Source: UBA1366 sp047602575
GTDB taxonomy: Bacteria; Bacillota; Clostridia; Oscillospirales; Ruminococcaceae
Reading direction: 5' to 3'
Length of the DNA stretch: 64,000 nt
Assembly (NCBI GenBank): GCA_047602575.1
Contig: JASGGY010000008.1
Location: forward strand, 62,001-126,000
Part shown: positions 31,853-41,566 of the stretch, in pieces
Layout of the letters: each line of letters starts with the position of its first letter
How positions within the stretch are numbered: the first letter of the stretch is position 1
Made by a program: the position numbers and the translations under genes
Notes under the pieces: model-generated
Told to the model about the DNA's origin: nothing
Seen by the model: the letters and a program-made list of their open reading frames with translations, nothing else
The model's database searches: none

Positions 31853-32401
31853 ATGGCAAATCCACCGCGCAGGCCAAGCGGTTATTATCCCAAAAAAAGC
31901 AATCGGGCGGGCGTTCTTGCCGTTGTGGTCATTGCGGCGCTGGTGATCGGCGTGATTGCACTGATTTTCATCGGGCTGTTCGGCGGCAGTACCGACACGA
32001 CCGTTCCCTCGACCATCAGCACGGCAACCATCTCACCGGAGGATCAGCACGCTCCCGCCGGTCAGACAACCACAGCCCCCCAAGACTCCGCGCCGTCACA
32101 GACCACAACCGGCGTGACGACAACCTCGCCCGACCAGACCACCACGAGCGAGCCTTCCGGCGAAACCATGACCGTTCTCAACTATGTTTACCTGCGCTCC
32201 GCCCCGAACACCGAAACCAGCGAGATCCTCATCACCCTTTCCAAAGGCAAAGAGGTTGAAATCCTCGGCAAGGAGGGCGAGTGGTATAAGGTGCGCTTCA
32301 ACGGCGAGGAGGGCTATGTTTACCAGTCATATCTCGGCAGCGGCACACAGGCGGCACAGCCCACAGACACAACAGTCACAACACCGGTTTCCGCGGAATA
32401 A
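31853..32401 (+). CDS. membrane-anchored SH3-domain protein
   Basis: A 182-residue protein with a basic proline-rich cytosolic start, one membrane span (about residues 20-44), a Thr/Ser/Pro linker (about 47-103) and a bacterial SH3 domain (about 104-162: YVYLRSAPNTETSEILITLS; then WYKVRFNGEEGYVYQSYL). Such domains usually bind cell-wall peptides. The build suggests a wall sensor or anchor outside the membrane. ATG 31853 has AGAGGAG upstream. It is followed by a full copy of the dispersed element. Confidence 0.8.
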   Translation: MANPPRRPSGYYPKKSNRAGVLAVVVIAALVIGVIALIFIGLFGGSTDTTVPSTISTATISPEDQHAPAGQTTTAPQDSAPSQTTTGVTTTSPDQTTTSEPSGETMTVLNYVYLRSAPNTETSEILITLSKGKEVEILGKEGEWYKVRFNGEEGYVYQSYLGSGTQAAQPTDTTVTTPVSAE

Positions 32402-32437
32402 AAAGCCTGTTCTTGAGGCAGCATTGACTCACGCCTT

Positions 32438-32783
32438 CCAGCGGGTCATTGACCCTTTGGACACCCGTTGTTTTGTTTTTATTCATTTGTGACCTCATTT
32501 ACATTGAGCGTTTTTATCACTGCATGATAGTTATCATTTATTACATTGGTTTGAGATTTTAAGGGCTTGTGCGTTTTCTGCACAAGCTTTTGTTTTATAA
32601 CTTTACACCTGTATGATGAAACGAAAGACTACAAAATGTTTAAATTTACTCAAAGTAAAAAAGGAATCAAACGCATAATAACAAAAACTATGGGTTTCCA
32701 AAGGGTACGCTGCTGTCGCGCACGACAGCTTTACCCTCTTGGTGAGGGAGTCCAGAGGGGGCAACGCCCCCTTTGGTAGGTGG
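32438..32783. repeat. dispersed palindromic element, complete copy A
   Basis: About 346 bp. It opens with a GGGTCATTGACCC hairpin, then ACCCGTTGTTTT, ATTTACATTGAGCGTTTTT and a central hairpin GCTTGTGCG...TGCACAAGC. It continues with ATAACTTTACACC and GGGTTTCCAAAGGGT, and ends with a hairpin near GGGGGCAACGCCCCC and TTTGGTAG. Copy B (45155-45482) has the same blocks in the same order on the opposite strand. No open frame of note. It accounts for most of the gene-free stretch 32402-32964. Confidence 0.8.
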
Positions 32784-32850
32784 CTTCAAAGGATAAGTCC
32801 GCACAAAAGCAAGTAAGTTTTCCCGTTTTGTGAAAATTGCCGCGAAAACG

Positions 32851-32879
32851 TTGACAAACTGTCCGATTTTCGGTACAAT
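32851..32879 (+). promoter_or_regulatory. promoter of the GH25/Fn3 gene
   Basis: TTGACA (32851-32856), 17 bp, TACAAT (32874-32879). Confidence 0.75.
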
Positions 32880-32964
32880 TAGAGTATGAACTCGTATCCG
32901 GCGGAACCCGTCACCGAAGCTTGAGGGTAAGACCGGACGAAAAACCGTAAAAAAGGAGAATTCT

Positions 32965-35379
32965 GTGAGAAAGCGAGCTTTTCCGCGCAAGGCGATTGCA
33001 TGGCTGTGCGCGCTGGCGCTGGGCGTGACGATGCTTCCGGCAGTACCGGCGGCGGCGGCGACGGTTTACGGCGTGACGAGCCCCACGCACCGCGCGGATC
33101 TGAGCGCCTGCGCAAAGACGTACGGCATTGATGTTTCCAAGCACCAGGGCGATATTGACTGGGCGGCGGTCAAGGCATCGGGCATCCAGTACGTGGTCAT
33201 CCGGCTCGGCTACCGCGGCTACGGCACAACGGGGAACATTGTTGTCGATACATATTACCGCCAGAACATTGCCGCCGCGCAGGCAGCGGGGCTGGAAACG
33301 GGCGTGTATTTTTACACGCAGGCGATCACGACCGCCGAAGCAGTCGCGGAAGCCAACACCGTGATCGAGAACCTCAAGGGCTATGCGATTACGCTTCCGG
33401 TTTATTTTGACATCGAAACGGCGACCGACGACGGCAGCGGGCGGCTTGACGCGGCGGGGCTTTCGAAAGCGAAGCAGACCGCGCTTTGCCGGGCGTTCTG
33501 CGATAAAATCGAAGCCGCAGGCTACACCGCCGGTGTTTACGCCAACAAATACTGGCTCGAAAGCGAAATCGACGGCGCGGGGCTTTCCGCGGACTATGAA
33601 ATCTGGCTCGCGCATTATACCACCGCGACGACCTATGCCGGCGCTTATAAAATGTGGCAGTTTTCTTCCACCGCGGTTGTGGACGGCGTGGAAGGTGACA
33701 CCGACCTCAACGTGCGGTATGATTCAAAACCCGCGCAGGTCACGGGGCTTGCCGCGGACGCGGACGAATCCGGTGCGGCAACGCTGTCGTGGGATGCGGT
33801 TGCGGGGGCGGATTTCTATCGCGTGTACCAATATGACTACGCCAAAGCCGCCTACACGCTGTTGGGTGAAACCGCGCGGCCGGCTTTCAGCGCGACTTAC
33901 ACTGCGGCGGCGGACACAAGCTTTGCGGTGCGTGCGGTGCAAACCATTTTCGGCATAGCTTATACGGGGACGCTCAGCGCGCCTTTGCTGATTCCAGCCG
34001 GATTTGCCGCGGAATATCCCGCACCGGCAAACTTCAGGCGCAGCGCTTCAACGGAAAACGCGATCACGCTGTCGTGGAGTGCCGCCGCGGGCGCGGTGTA
34101 TTACCGTCTCTATCTGCTTGATCCGGAAACCGGTTATCAGCTCTATGCCCAGACCGACGCGTGCAAAGCCGCCGTGACGGGGCTGGATTCGGCGACGGAT
34201 TACAGCTTCTGCGTGTGCGGGGTGTTTGCGGGAACGGCGGGAGACGCGCCGGGCGTTTTCACAAACGCGCTGACCACAGCGACCGATCCCGCGCAGGTTA
34301 CGGGGCTTTCTTTGACGAGCTATACCACCGTCTCAGACACGCTGGCATGGGATGCCGTTCCCGCCGCGACGGGGTATCAGATTTACGCCAAAGCACCGAC
34401 GGAAACGGCTTACAAAAAGCTCGCCACGGTCAGTGCAACGTCCTATACCGCCGCCGGACTGACTGCCGCGGCAACCTACAGCTATCAGGTGCGGGCTTAC
34501 CGCAAATCCGCGGGGGTGACAACCTACGGCTTGTTCAGCGATGCACTTGACGCAAGCACGCGTCCGCTGGCGGTGAAAGATCTCAAAATTGCTTCCTATG
34601 GCGCGGATTCGGTCAAGCTGAGCTGGACAGCGGGGGGCGCTTGCGACGGTTATCGGATTTATCTCTACAACCCCGCGGACAAGAGTGGTAAATTCATCAC
34701 ATCCACCACGGCGACGCAGGTTGTGCTTGACGGTCTGACTCCGGGGCAAACCTACACCTGGCGCGTGGCTGCGGCGGTGAAAAGCAGCCGGTACTTCCTC
34801 TCCGGCGGCGGCATCATCGAGGGTGCGTGCGCGCCGGCGGCGGTCACAAAGCTTGCGGTTTCCGCTTATACCGGAACATCGGTAACGCTCTCGTGGGCGA
34901 AAAACAACACGGCGGCGGGGTACGTGGTTTACCGGTACGACAAAGCGACAAAGACCTATGTTTCTGCCGGAAAAACAACCTCGACAAGCTTTTCACTTTC
35001 CGGACTGACGCGCAACACGACCTATCCCCTGCGCGTAAAGGCATTCTATACCGCGGGCGGCAAGAATTTCTTCAGCGCCGCTGCGGATCTCACCGCCTCC
35101 ACTGCGCCGAATCTTGTCACCGGTCTGAAAGCCAGCGCCGTGACAAGCAAAACCGCTACGCTCAAATGGACCGCAGCGCAAGGCGCTGACAGCTACCGCA
35201 TCTACCGCGTTTCCGCCGACGGCACAAGCACCTACCTGACCGCCGTCACAAAACCAACCTGTGCGCTCAAATCACTCTCGGCAAAAACCACCTACACCTT
35301 CCGCGTCTACGCGTCGAAAACCATCGCCGGAAAAGCCTATCGCTCCGCTCCGGCTACGGTGTCATTTGTGACGAAATAG
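32965..35379 (+). CDS. secreted GH25 lysozyme with Fn3-like repeats
   Basis: An 804-residue exported protein. The signal peptide (about 1-32) ends PAAAA. Residues 50-255 are a GH25 muramidase (YGIDVSKHQGDIDWAAVKAS; LPVYFDIETATDD with acidic catalytic residues; WLAHYTTATTY; GDTDLNVRY). Six fibronectin-III-like domains follow (about 256-804), recurrent in LSWDAVAGADFYRVY, LSWSAAAGAVYYRLY, LAWDAVPAATGYQIY, LSWTAGGACDGYRIY, LSWAKNNTAAGYVVY and LKWTAAQGADSYRIY. It should cut peptidoglycan glycan strands in the wall. The Fn3 arms are probably spacers or glycan-binding. ATG or GTG choice: the GTG at 32965 has AAGGAG upstream. Confidence 0.88.
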   Translation: MRKRAFPRKAIAWLCALALGVTMLPAVPAAAATVYGVTSPTHRADLSACAKTYGIDVSKHQGDIDWAAVKASGIQYVVIRLGYRGYGTTGNIVVDTYYRQNIAAAQAAGLETGVYFYTQAITTAEAVAEANTVIENLKGYAITLPVYFDIETATDDGSGRLDAAGLSKAKQTALCRAFCDKIEAAGYTAGVYANKYWLESEIDGAGLSADYEIWLAHYTTATTYAGAYKMWQFSSTAVVDGVEGDTDLNVRYDSKPAQVTGLAADADESGAATLSWDAVAGADFYRVYQYDYAKAAYTLLGETARPAFSATYTAAADTSFAVRAVQTIFGIAYTGTLSAPLLIPAGFAAEYPAPANFRRSASTENAITLSWSAAAGAVYYRLYLLDPETGYQLYAQTDACKAAVTGLDSATDYSFCVCGVFAGTAGDAPGVFTNALTTATDPAQVTGLSLTSYTTVSDTLAWDAVPAATGYQIYAKAPTETAYKKLATVSATSYTAAGLTAAATYSYQVRAYRKSAGVTTYGLFSDALDASTRPLAVKDLKIASYGADSVKLSWTAGGACDGYRIYLYNPADKSGKFITSTTATQVVLDGLTPGQTYTWRVAAAVKSSRYFLSGGGIIEGACAPAAVTKLAVSAYTGTSVTLSWAKNNTAAGYVVYRYDKATKTYVSAGKTTSTSFSLSGLTRNTTYPLRVKAFYTAGGKNFFSAAADLTASTAPNLVTGLKASAVTSKTATLKWTAAQGADSYRIYRVSADGTSTYLTAVTKPTCALKSLSAKTTYTFRVYASKTIAGKAYRSAPATVSFVTK

Positions 35380-35491
35380 AGGTCAGAAGCCAGAGGTCAG
35401 AGGTCAGAAAAAGCGGGTACGCTGTTGCGTACCCGCTTCTCTATACAAATTTCTGATTTTTAATTTCTGACTTCTGACCTCTGACCTCTAA
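35379..35491. repeat. heptamer arrays in inverted arrangement around a terminator, locus 3
   Basis: Left array 35379-35406: GAGGTCA GAAGCCA then GAGGTCA GAGGTCA. Right array 35450-35491: TTTCTGA TTTTTAA, TTTCTGA CTTCTGA, CCTCTGA CCTCTAA. The arrays are reverse complements in register and directly abut the stop codons of the two convergent genes. Confidence 0.7.
35411..35440. terminator. bidirectional terminator
   Basis: Perfect 12-bp stem AAGCGGGTACGC / GCGTACCCGCTT with loop TGTT, flanked by A-rich and T-rich sequence, between convergent genes. Confidence 0.8.
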
Positions 35492-36706
35492 CTAAAGCTT
35501 CTGATCATCACCGAGGGGGAAGATTTTGTCCTTGGCGATTTCGACCATGGCTTGGGTTGCGGGGACGATGTCATAGATGAGTCCGTTGCCGTCGTTTGTG
35601 CCGCTGGACTTCCATGCGAAGCCGCCGTCCCAGCCGTTTTCGTAGAGGCCCTTGTATTTCGAGGTCAGACCGTCAAGCATATAGCTGTTGTCGGTTGCGC
35701 TGAATTCGCCCAGTACATTGGGCTTGGTGTCGTCGAGCTTATAGATCGAAGGGCTGATAAGGAAGGGCATGGTGAAGGAGGTGTACTCCCATGCATACCA
35801 GTGGGTGGAATAGAAATCCATGTATGCGTTGTCGTCGCCGAAAATGGCTTTGAGCTTGTCGTCGGCGATGACATTTCCGCTGTAGTCGTCGGAGTTATAC
35901 TTGGGCATTCCCATGCCGACGGTGACTAACACGTCGGAATTCGCGTGGATTGCGGCAGCGGCTTTGGCGAAATAATGCGTCATTGCGTCCCAGCTGAGCT
36001 TGCCGCACTCGTCGTTTTCGATTACCCAGTCCGGCTCGTTGCACAGGTCAATCGACCAGAAATAGTCCGAGCTGTCATAGCGCTTGACAAGCGGGATGAT
36101 GTAGTTGTTGACGTAGGTATCGATTTTTGCGTCATCCTGAACCATCGCGCGCCAGCTCATGTAGTTCTGGTTGGTGTTCTTGAAATGGTCAAAGGACATC
36201 ACCGTCGCCATGAGATAGATGTGGTATTTTTCCGCAAGCATCACAAGGCTGTCGAGATCCTCCCAGTGGGCGGTCGTCGCGCCGGTGAAGGTTCCGTCGG
36301 CGGAAATCTCCATGCCCACGTCGCCGTTGCAGGAAATCCACACGCGCGCCGCGTTCACGCCGCTGTTGTGGAGCGACTGGAAGTGATTGTTCCACGACAT
36401 CAGGTCAAAATCGCCGCCGAAGTCGTTCCACGCGATCCACGGCGCGTTGACACCGTTGAGCCAGAGTGTTTTGCCGCCGACGGTGAAGTCGTTTCCGGAT
36501 ATGGTGACGTGTGCCGCGCCGGTGGTGGTGGTGGTAAACGGCTTGGCGGGCAATGATGTGGACGTTGGGGTAACAACCGACACGTTGCTGTCCGGCGCGA
36601 TGCTCGTTGTGCTGTTATCCGCGCTGTCGGTATCCTTTAAGCTGCAGCTGCTAAAAATCAACATTGCCGCAGCTGATAAAGCCACCAGTTTTTTCTTCAT
36701 TTCCAT
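35492..36706 (-). CDS. GH5-family glycoside hydrolase lipoprotein (cellulase/mannanase type)
   Basis: A 404-residue surface enzyme. The lipobox is LIFSSCS near residue 20, followed by a Thr/Ser linker (25-65). The catalytic TIM barrel shows LWLNGVNAPWIAWNDFGG, ARVWISC, SIDLCNEPDW (acid/base Glu) and NVLGEFSAT (nucleophile Glu), then DGGFAWKSSG. This pattern fits GH5 beta-mannanases or cellulases; substrate not decidable. Of several in-frame ATGs, 36706 is chosen because GAGGA lies 8 nt upstream. It is the last gene before the heptamer-flanked terminator. Confidence 0.82.
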   Translation of the reverse strand: MEMKKKLVALSAAAMLIFSSCSLKDTDSADNSTTSIAPDSNVSVVTPTSTSLPAKPFTTTTTGAAHVTISGNDFTVGGKTLWLNGVNAPWIAWNDFGGDFDLMSWNNHFQSLHNSGVNAARVWISCNGDVGMEISADGTFTGATTAHWEDLDSLVMLAEKYHIYLMATVMSFDHFKNTNQNYMSWRAMVQDDAKIDTYVNNYIIPLVKRYDSSDYFWSIDLCNEPDWVIENDECGKLSWDAMTHYFAKAAAAIHANSDVLVTVGMGMPKYNSDDYSGNVIADDKLKAIFGDDNAYMDFYSTHWYAWEYTSFTMPFLISPSIYKLDDTKPNVLGEFSATDNSYMLDGLTSKYKGLYENGWDGGFAWKSSGTNDGNGLIYDIVPATQAMVEIAKDKIFPLGDDQKL

Positions 36707-36759
36707 GCGATTCATCCTCATTTCTTGTAATCGGATCTGCCTAAAAATATTTGCATTGT

Positions 36760-37305
36760 TTAATTGCCGTTTTTGAGCTGGTTGTATGCCTTCATCAGGG
36801 CAATCTGGGTTTTTGCGTCGAAAATTTCGTTTTCCATGACCATGCGGTAGGCTTCCTCGAGTGGAATGCGCAGCAGGTCGATGAATTCGTCCTCGTCGAG
36901 TGCCTGCGGCAGAAACTCCAGCTCGCGGGCAAGGAACATATAGATGATCTCCGTGTCATACGCAACCGTCGGATAGAGCTTTCCGAGGGAACAGAAATCC
37001 CCTGACACAGCACCCGCTTCCTCGCGCAGCTCGCGCCTGCCGCAGGTTTCGGGGTCTTCGCCGGCTTCCAGCTTTCCGGCTGGGATTTCGAGCAGGGTGG
37101 TCTTGAACGGATAGCGGTATTGCTTGACAAAGATAACCTCCTCGTCCTCGGTCAGCGGCACAACGCAGACGCCGCCGGAGTGATGAATGACCTCGCGGAA
37201 TGCGGTCTGTCCGTTTTCGAGCAGCACGGTGTCGCGCGTCAGGCGGAGGATTTTCCCCTGAAAAAGCTCCTCGCTGGCAATGGTTTTCTCATCAAGGTGC
37301 ATCAT
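36760..37305 (-). CDS. Nudix hydrolase, ADP-ribose pyrophosphatase type
   Basis: A 181-residue enzyme with a complete Nudix box, GKLEAGEDPETCGRRELREE followed by AG (about residues 73-94). The YRYPFKTTLLEIPAGKLE lead-in is typical of ADP-sugar pyrophosphatases, which split ADP-ribose to AMP and ribose 5-phosphate. Starts ATG 37305 and ATG 37302 are adjacent; both use the same AAAGGAG. The start overlaps the end of the YfhO-type gene by 14 bases, so the two are co-transcribed. Confidence 0.88.
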   Translation of the reverse strand: MMHLDEKTIASEELFQGKILRLTRDTVLLENGQTAFREVIHHSGGVCVVPLTEDEEVIFVKQYRYPFKTTLLEIPAGKLEAGEDPETCGRRELREEAGAVSGDFCSLGKLYPTVAYDTEIIYMFLARELEFLPQALDEDEFIDLLRIPLEEAYRMVMENEIFDAKTQIALMKAYNQLKNGN

Positions 37306-39865
37306 CTTCGCTCCTTTCGTCGGTGGGCTGGGGGGGTTGTGCATCGGTTTGCTCGTCGGAAGCTGCAACGTGTGTTCTTACCAGAAAGCCGTTCTCGTCA
37401 AAGCGGCTGTCGTAGTCGTACTGAGGACCGGTGAACGGCTCTTTCGCTGCAGGGAACACGCGGTTTGCTGCGGCGAGGTAAACAAGCAGCGCAAAGATGC
37501 CCGCAAACGTGAGCGTAAGCCCGCTTGTCCTGCCCTGTGTGTGATAGGAAAAAACGATGGTGCTTTCGCCCTTGGGAACGGCGACTGCCATCAGTCCGCC
37601 GCTGACGTTTTCAACATCGACCGTTTTACCGTTGACCTGCGCCGACCAGCCCGCGTCGTACGGCACGCTGAAAAAGACAAGGCGCTGGTTTGCTAAAGAA
37701 ATGGTGGCGGTGAAGCCGTTTGTGTCCTTGACAAAGCTTGAGCAGGACATTGACCGGCGTTTATCGCACGCGGCAGTATAGGATGTCGCGGAGGCGGTGA
37801 ACATATTCGTATAGTCGGAGATATAGCCGGTGTATTTGGAAGCCTGCTCGTCGGTGAGAATCAGCGCGTCGGCAAGGACGTTGGTTTTCTGCATGGTGGA
37901 ATAATTCTTCAGATCGTCCTCTGTCATGTAGTACTCATACGCAAAGCCCATGGGAACATAGTTGTCGTTTTTGTAAATATCAAAGCCGTTCTGCGAATCG
38001 TAATAAGAGAAGCCCGTGATCGGTATGACGCTTGCTCCGATTTGATCGTCCTTTTTCTGGTTGAAATAATATTTTACCGAAAGCACGCCGCGCAGCGCGT
38101 AGTAAGAGGTATCGATGCGGGTGGCGACGTCGCGTTCAAGCCCTAAGTTCTGATAGAATTCCATGATCGAGCCGTTGACCACGCTCTGGAACGAACGCAT
38201 GGTGGAATAGCCCCACAGCATAGGCCAGTTGTCGGTTGCGTCGCTGGAATCCACGCGGAAAAATTCGTCGGTTCCGTCCTCGGGGAGCGTGATGTTGTCG
38301 TCGCCGTCGATGACGCGGTCGATGAATTTTTCATGCGCGCTGTAGTCGGCGGTGAAGGGCGCGAAATTTCCGTAGCCCTCGCCGAAGCCGTACCAGACCG
38401 TCGCGCCCATGCAAAGAAACACCGCGGCACTCGTCATCGTCACGGCGATGCGCAGAAAATTCCGGCGGCGGGAAAGCACATAGATCAGGACGATCAGCCC
38501 CACAAGCATCAGCAACGATACGCCGATCTGGATGTAGAACAGCTCCGGATACTGCGCTATTTTTCCGTAAACCACCGCGTCGCCGTCCTTTGACGGAAGC
38601 CGCGAGATGAGCAGAAATCCCAGTGTGAACAGCGTCACAGCGGGGACGCCTTTTTTCAGCGAAACGGCGCGGTTGTCGATCGCATATGCCGTCATCATCG
38701 CCATGATGAGGATGGGCATAAAGTACCAGCGCGCGTAATAGCTGCTGTTAAAGAGATAGAACGAGGTGTTGAGGATGGGGATGAACGCGGCGACCATGCA
38801 CACGATGATGATGTGTTTTGCCCAGTGTCCGCCCTTTTCGCGGATAAAGGCAATCACGCCCGCCATCGAGAACAGCGGCAGATAGCCGGCGATGGATGCC
38901 CAGCGCCCGAGATCCGAGGGAAAGAGGTTCACCCGCGCGGGCGGGTCGGGGAGCATGAAAAAGCTCTGGATGATGCGCAGGATGCGGGTTTTGTCGCTGT
39001 ACATCACCATGTCCTCGCCGTAGAGAATACCGCCCAGACGCGTGTTGGAAATCACGCCGTAGTAAGCCGGCAAAAGGATGAAGCCCGCCAGTGCAACACC
39101 GATCACGGCTTCGATCATAAGGGAGATGAATTTACGCAGGGTGATTTTAAAGTCACGGCAAGGCACGCGCACAAAGAAATAAATCACCAGAAACGTCACG
39201 ATACCCGAGAGGAAGAAGTAGTTGATCACCGCACAGAGGGCGATGGCAAGGGCGAACGCACCGCGGCGGTTGTCCTGGATGCGCTGTTCAAAGGCAAGGA
39301 GGACAAGCGGAAAGAACGCCGTGAAGTCGTGGAAATGGTTGAAAAAGACATTGTACGCCTGAAAGCCGGAGAACGCATACAGCAGCGCACCGATGACGGC
39401 GGCATTTGGCGTTTTCACAAAGCGGCGGATATAGGCATAGGCGGTGAGGGCGGCGACGGCGGTTTTCAGCGCCAGCAGCACCGGCATCAGATAGATCACC
39501 GCACCCGACGGAAACGGCAGCGTGAGCCAGAAAAACGGGCTTCCCAGAATATAAAAGGCATATGAGCCGGTGAAATCCGTTCCCAGATCCGTTCCCCAGT
39601 CCCACGACACGTTGCCGTCGCGGATGGCGTCGTGGACGTAGCGGTAAAAAATTACCTGCTGCGAATTATAGTCGCCGTAATAAAGAAAATAGCCGTGATC
39701 GATGACAACCAGCGGAACAAACACCGCCAGCATCAGCAGAAACGCCAGTACAAAGACAAACCGGTAACGCTCCTTCTGCGGCGCGAGCTGCGGACGGACG
39801 ATGCCAAGCCCGAAGAATTTCCCTGTTTGCTGTGCGTATTTTCTCAGTTGTAAGCGCGTGTTCAT
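37292..39865 (-). CDS. YfhO-family multispanning membrane protein
   Basis: An 857-residue protein with about 13 spans. The early motif GDYNSQQVIFYRYVHDAIRD, then SWDWGTDLGTDFTGSYAFYI, is the acidic extracellular loop of the YfhO family, GT-C-like proteins linked to glycosylation of lipoteichoic acid or related polymers. After about residue 540 comes a long extracellular domain, then a closing span (near 820) and a cytosolic tail. ATG 39865 (MNTRLQLRKYAQ) is preferred over an upstream in-frame start at 39913. The Nudix gene overlaps its end. Confidence 0.85.
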   Translation of the reverse strand: MNTRLQLRKYAQQTGKFFGLGIVRPQLAPQKERYRFVFVLAFLLMLAVFVPLVVIDHGYFLYYGDYNSQQVIFYRYVHDAIRDGNVSWDWGTDLGTDFTGSYAFYILGSPFFWLTLPFPSGAVIYLMPVLLALKTAVAALTAYAYIRRFVKTPNAAVIGALLYAFSGFQAYNVFFNHFHDFTAFFPLVLLAFEQRIQDNRRGAFALAIALCAVINYFFLSGIVTFLVIYFFVRVPCRDFKITLRKFISLMIEAVIGVALAGFILLPAYYGVISNTRLGGILYGEDMVMYSDKTRILRIIQSFFMLPDPPARVNLFPSDLGRWASIAGYLPLFSMAGVIAFIREKGGHWAKHIIIVCMVAAFIPILNTSFYLFNSSYYARWYFMPILIMAMMTAYAIDNRAVSLKKGVPAVTLFTLGFLLISRLPSKDGDAVVYGKIAQYPELFYIQIGVSLLMLVGLIVLIYVLSRRRNFLRIAVTMTSAAVFLCMGATVWYGFGEGYGNFAPFTADYSAHEKFIDRVIDGDDNITLPEDGTDEFFRVDSSDATDNWPMLWGYSTMRSFQSVVNGSIMEFYQNLGLERDVATRIDTSYYALRGVLSVKYYFNQKKDDQIGASVIPITGFSYYDSQNGFDIYKNDNYVPMGFAYEYYMTEDDLKNYSTMQKTNVLADALILTDEQASKYTGYISDYTNMFTASATSYTAACDKRRSMSCSSFVKDTNGFTATISLANQRLVFFSVPYDAGWSAQVNGKTVDVENVSGGLMAVAVPKGESTIVFSYHTQGRTSGLTLTFAGIFALLVYLAAANRVFPAAKEPFTGPQYDYDSRFDENGFLVRTHVAASDEQTDAQPPQPTDERSEDDAP

Positions 39866-39913
39866 GCCCGCTTTCAGACCCCTTTCACGCGGGACAAATC
39901 CATCGCCCCGCAA

Positions 39914-40223
39914 ACAAGATTATTATAGCACATCTCCCCTGAAAAAGAAAGTATATCTCCGAAAATTTTCAACTTGATTTTTCTGCGGATGCGCGTACGA
40001 AAAAACGGATGTGCAATGATCGGAACGAAACCAGGTTTTTCGGAAAACAGTGTTTGGCAATTGTGTGATATGAATAAAAATTTGTGTTATTATCAATATT
40101 TACTTATTTTGTTTTTCTAAATTTAACATCATCCTGTCAAAAATTTGTTATACTATCTTTGTGTGAGAACGAAACTGTTTTTCGTTATTAAAATCGTTCA
40201 TTGTGCGGAGAGGATGAATCAGT
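39914..40223. other. AT-rich intergenic region
   Basis: About 310 bases between divergent genes. A TATACT at 40149-40154 could be a -10 for the downstream gene, but no good -35 sits at the right distance. No other gene or repeat seen. Confidence 0.5.
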
Positions 40224-41546
40224 ATGCCCGTGCAGAATATCGGCATCACCGCCCTAGAACTTTTTGCCTACAACCCGTACCGGGTGCTCGGCGTACCGGT
40301 CAACATCGCCGAACGCGATCTTGAGCTTCATTATGCCGCACTGATGGATATGTGTGAAAGCGGCGCGATCGAGGACTATGTTTCGCCCTATGATTATGAC
40401 GACCTGCCGAAAATGCAGCGCTCCATCGAAAGCTTTGATTCCGCGGCGGCGAAGCTGCAGTCAAATGGCTATCGTTGCTTTGCCTATGCCGACCGGACCT
40501 ATGCCGCGCCGATTTCGGAGGCGGACGTGCGGATTTATCTGGAGAACATCACCAGCTATGACTGTTTTTTAAGCTGTTATATGTGGCTTGTCCTGCATGA
40601 CCGGCGCATGACCATGAAAAACCTGTGGCTGAAGCTTTCTAAATATATTGACAAGCTGATCTGCTCCGCGCCCGACGAGTGGGACAAGGTGTTTGACGCG
40701 CGGTTTCCGCAGGAAATCTACGAGGGCGATTTTGAGCCGCTCAAGGAATTCTACGCAACCTTCTGCGAAATCATCCTGCTGCCGCTCAAGGAGCTTGTTC
40801 AGGGAACGATGAACTGCTACTCCGCAATCGAGATTCTGTCGATGGGCATTCTCGACGAAAACGAAATCGCTTATGACAAGCTGGTGGACGATCTTTCCAA
40901 ATCCGCGCCGGAAGAACCCAAAAAGCGCAAGATGCGCATCAAGGGCGCACCGAAGATGAAAGAGGCGGCGGTTGAATCGCTCGCCGCTTTGCACACGCAG
41001 CAGACGCAGGCGGAGGAAACCGGAACGATCAATCTTGCGGAGGAGTACACCGAGGACGACACGCGGCTGTATTCCGCGACCCTTGAGCAGATGCTCAAGG
41101 CAAGCAAGGCGAAAAACCAGATCATCCGCGACATTGACATTTCCCGCGTGTTCGGCAGCGGCAACTTAGGCAAGGCGGAGGAAACGGTTCTGACGATGGA
41201 CGCGGTCAACACACGCGTGCGTGACGAAGCGCTGCTCAAATCGCCCTATGACATCAAGGACAATTTAACGATTGAGGAAAAATACAAGGACATCAGCATC
41301 GACGAGCTGATCAATCCGGTTGTGGTCAAATACAATCCCGGTCATGCCGAAACCGCGGCGGAAAGCTCATTGGGCCGCTTTCAGGCGCAGAAGGAGGAGA
41401 TTGCACAGAGCCACCGCAATCTGCGCGTGGCGGCGGGAATTGTGCTGATTCTCGGCGCTTGCGCGGTCGGCATCGTGTTATACCACGAAACCATCTGGCA
41501 TTGGCTCGAACCGTTGCGCGATAAGATTTCTTCTTTGTTTGATTAA
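40224..41546 (+). CDS. J-domain-like membrane protein of unknown function
   Basis: A 440-residue protein. Residues 10-40 (ELFAYNPYRVLGVPVNIAER) resemble the start of a J-domain (NPYxVLGV), but the HPD motif needed to stimulate Hsp70 is not seen, so this is a J-like fold at best. A helical, aromatic region (about 85-220) is followed by a charged, low-complexity stretch (about 230-290). One membrane span near the C-terminus (about 402-422, AAGIVLILGACAVGIVLYH) leaves the bulk in the cytosol. GAGAGG precedes ATG 40224. Isolated gene. Confidence 0.6.
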   Translation: MPVQNIGITALELFAYNPYRVLGVPVNIAERDLELHYAALMDMCESGAIEDYVSPYDYDDLPKMQRSIESFDSAAAKLQSNGYRCFAYADRTYAAPISEADVRIYLENITSYDCFLSCYMWLVLHDRRMTMKNLWLKLSKYIDKLICSAPDEWDKVFDARFPQEIYEGDFEPLKEFYATFCEIILLPLKELVQGTMNCYSAIEILSMGILDENEIAYDKLVDDLSKSAPEEPKKRKMRIKGAPKMKEAAVESLAALHTQQTQAEETGTINLAEEYTEDDTRLYSATLEQMLKASKAKNQIIRDIDISRVFGSGNLGKAEETVLTMDAVNTRVRDEALLKSPYDIKDNLTIEEKYKDISIDELINPVVVKYNPGHAETAAESSLGRFQAQKEEIAQSHRNLRVAAGIVLILGACAVGIVLYHETIWHWLEPLRDKISSLFD

Positions 41547-41566
41547 ATTCTGAGCGCCTTGAACGG

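Noticed and set aside
36387..36776. Plus-strand frames opposite the GH5 and YfhO genes
   Set aside because: Shadow frames without start signals, opposite genes with strong family motifs.
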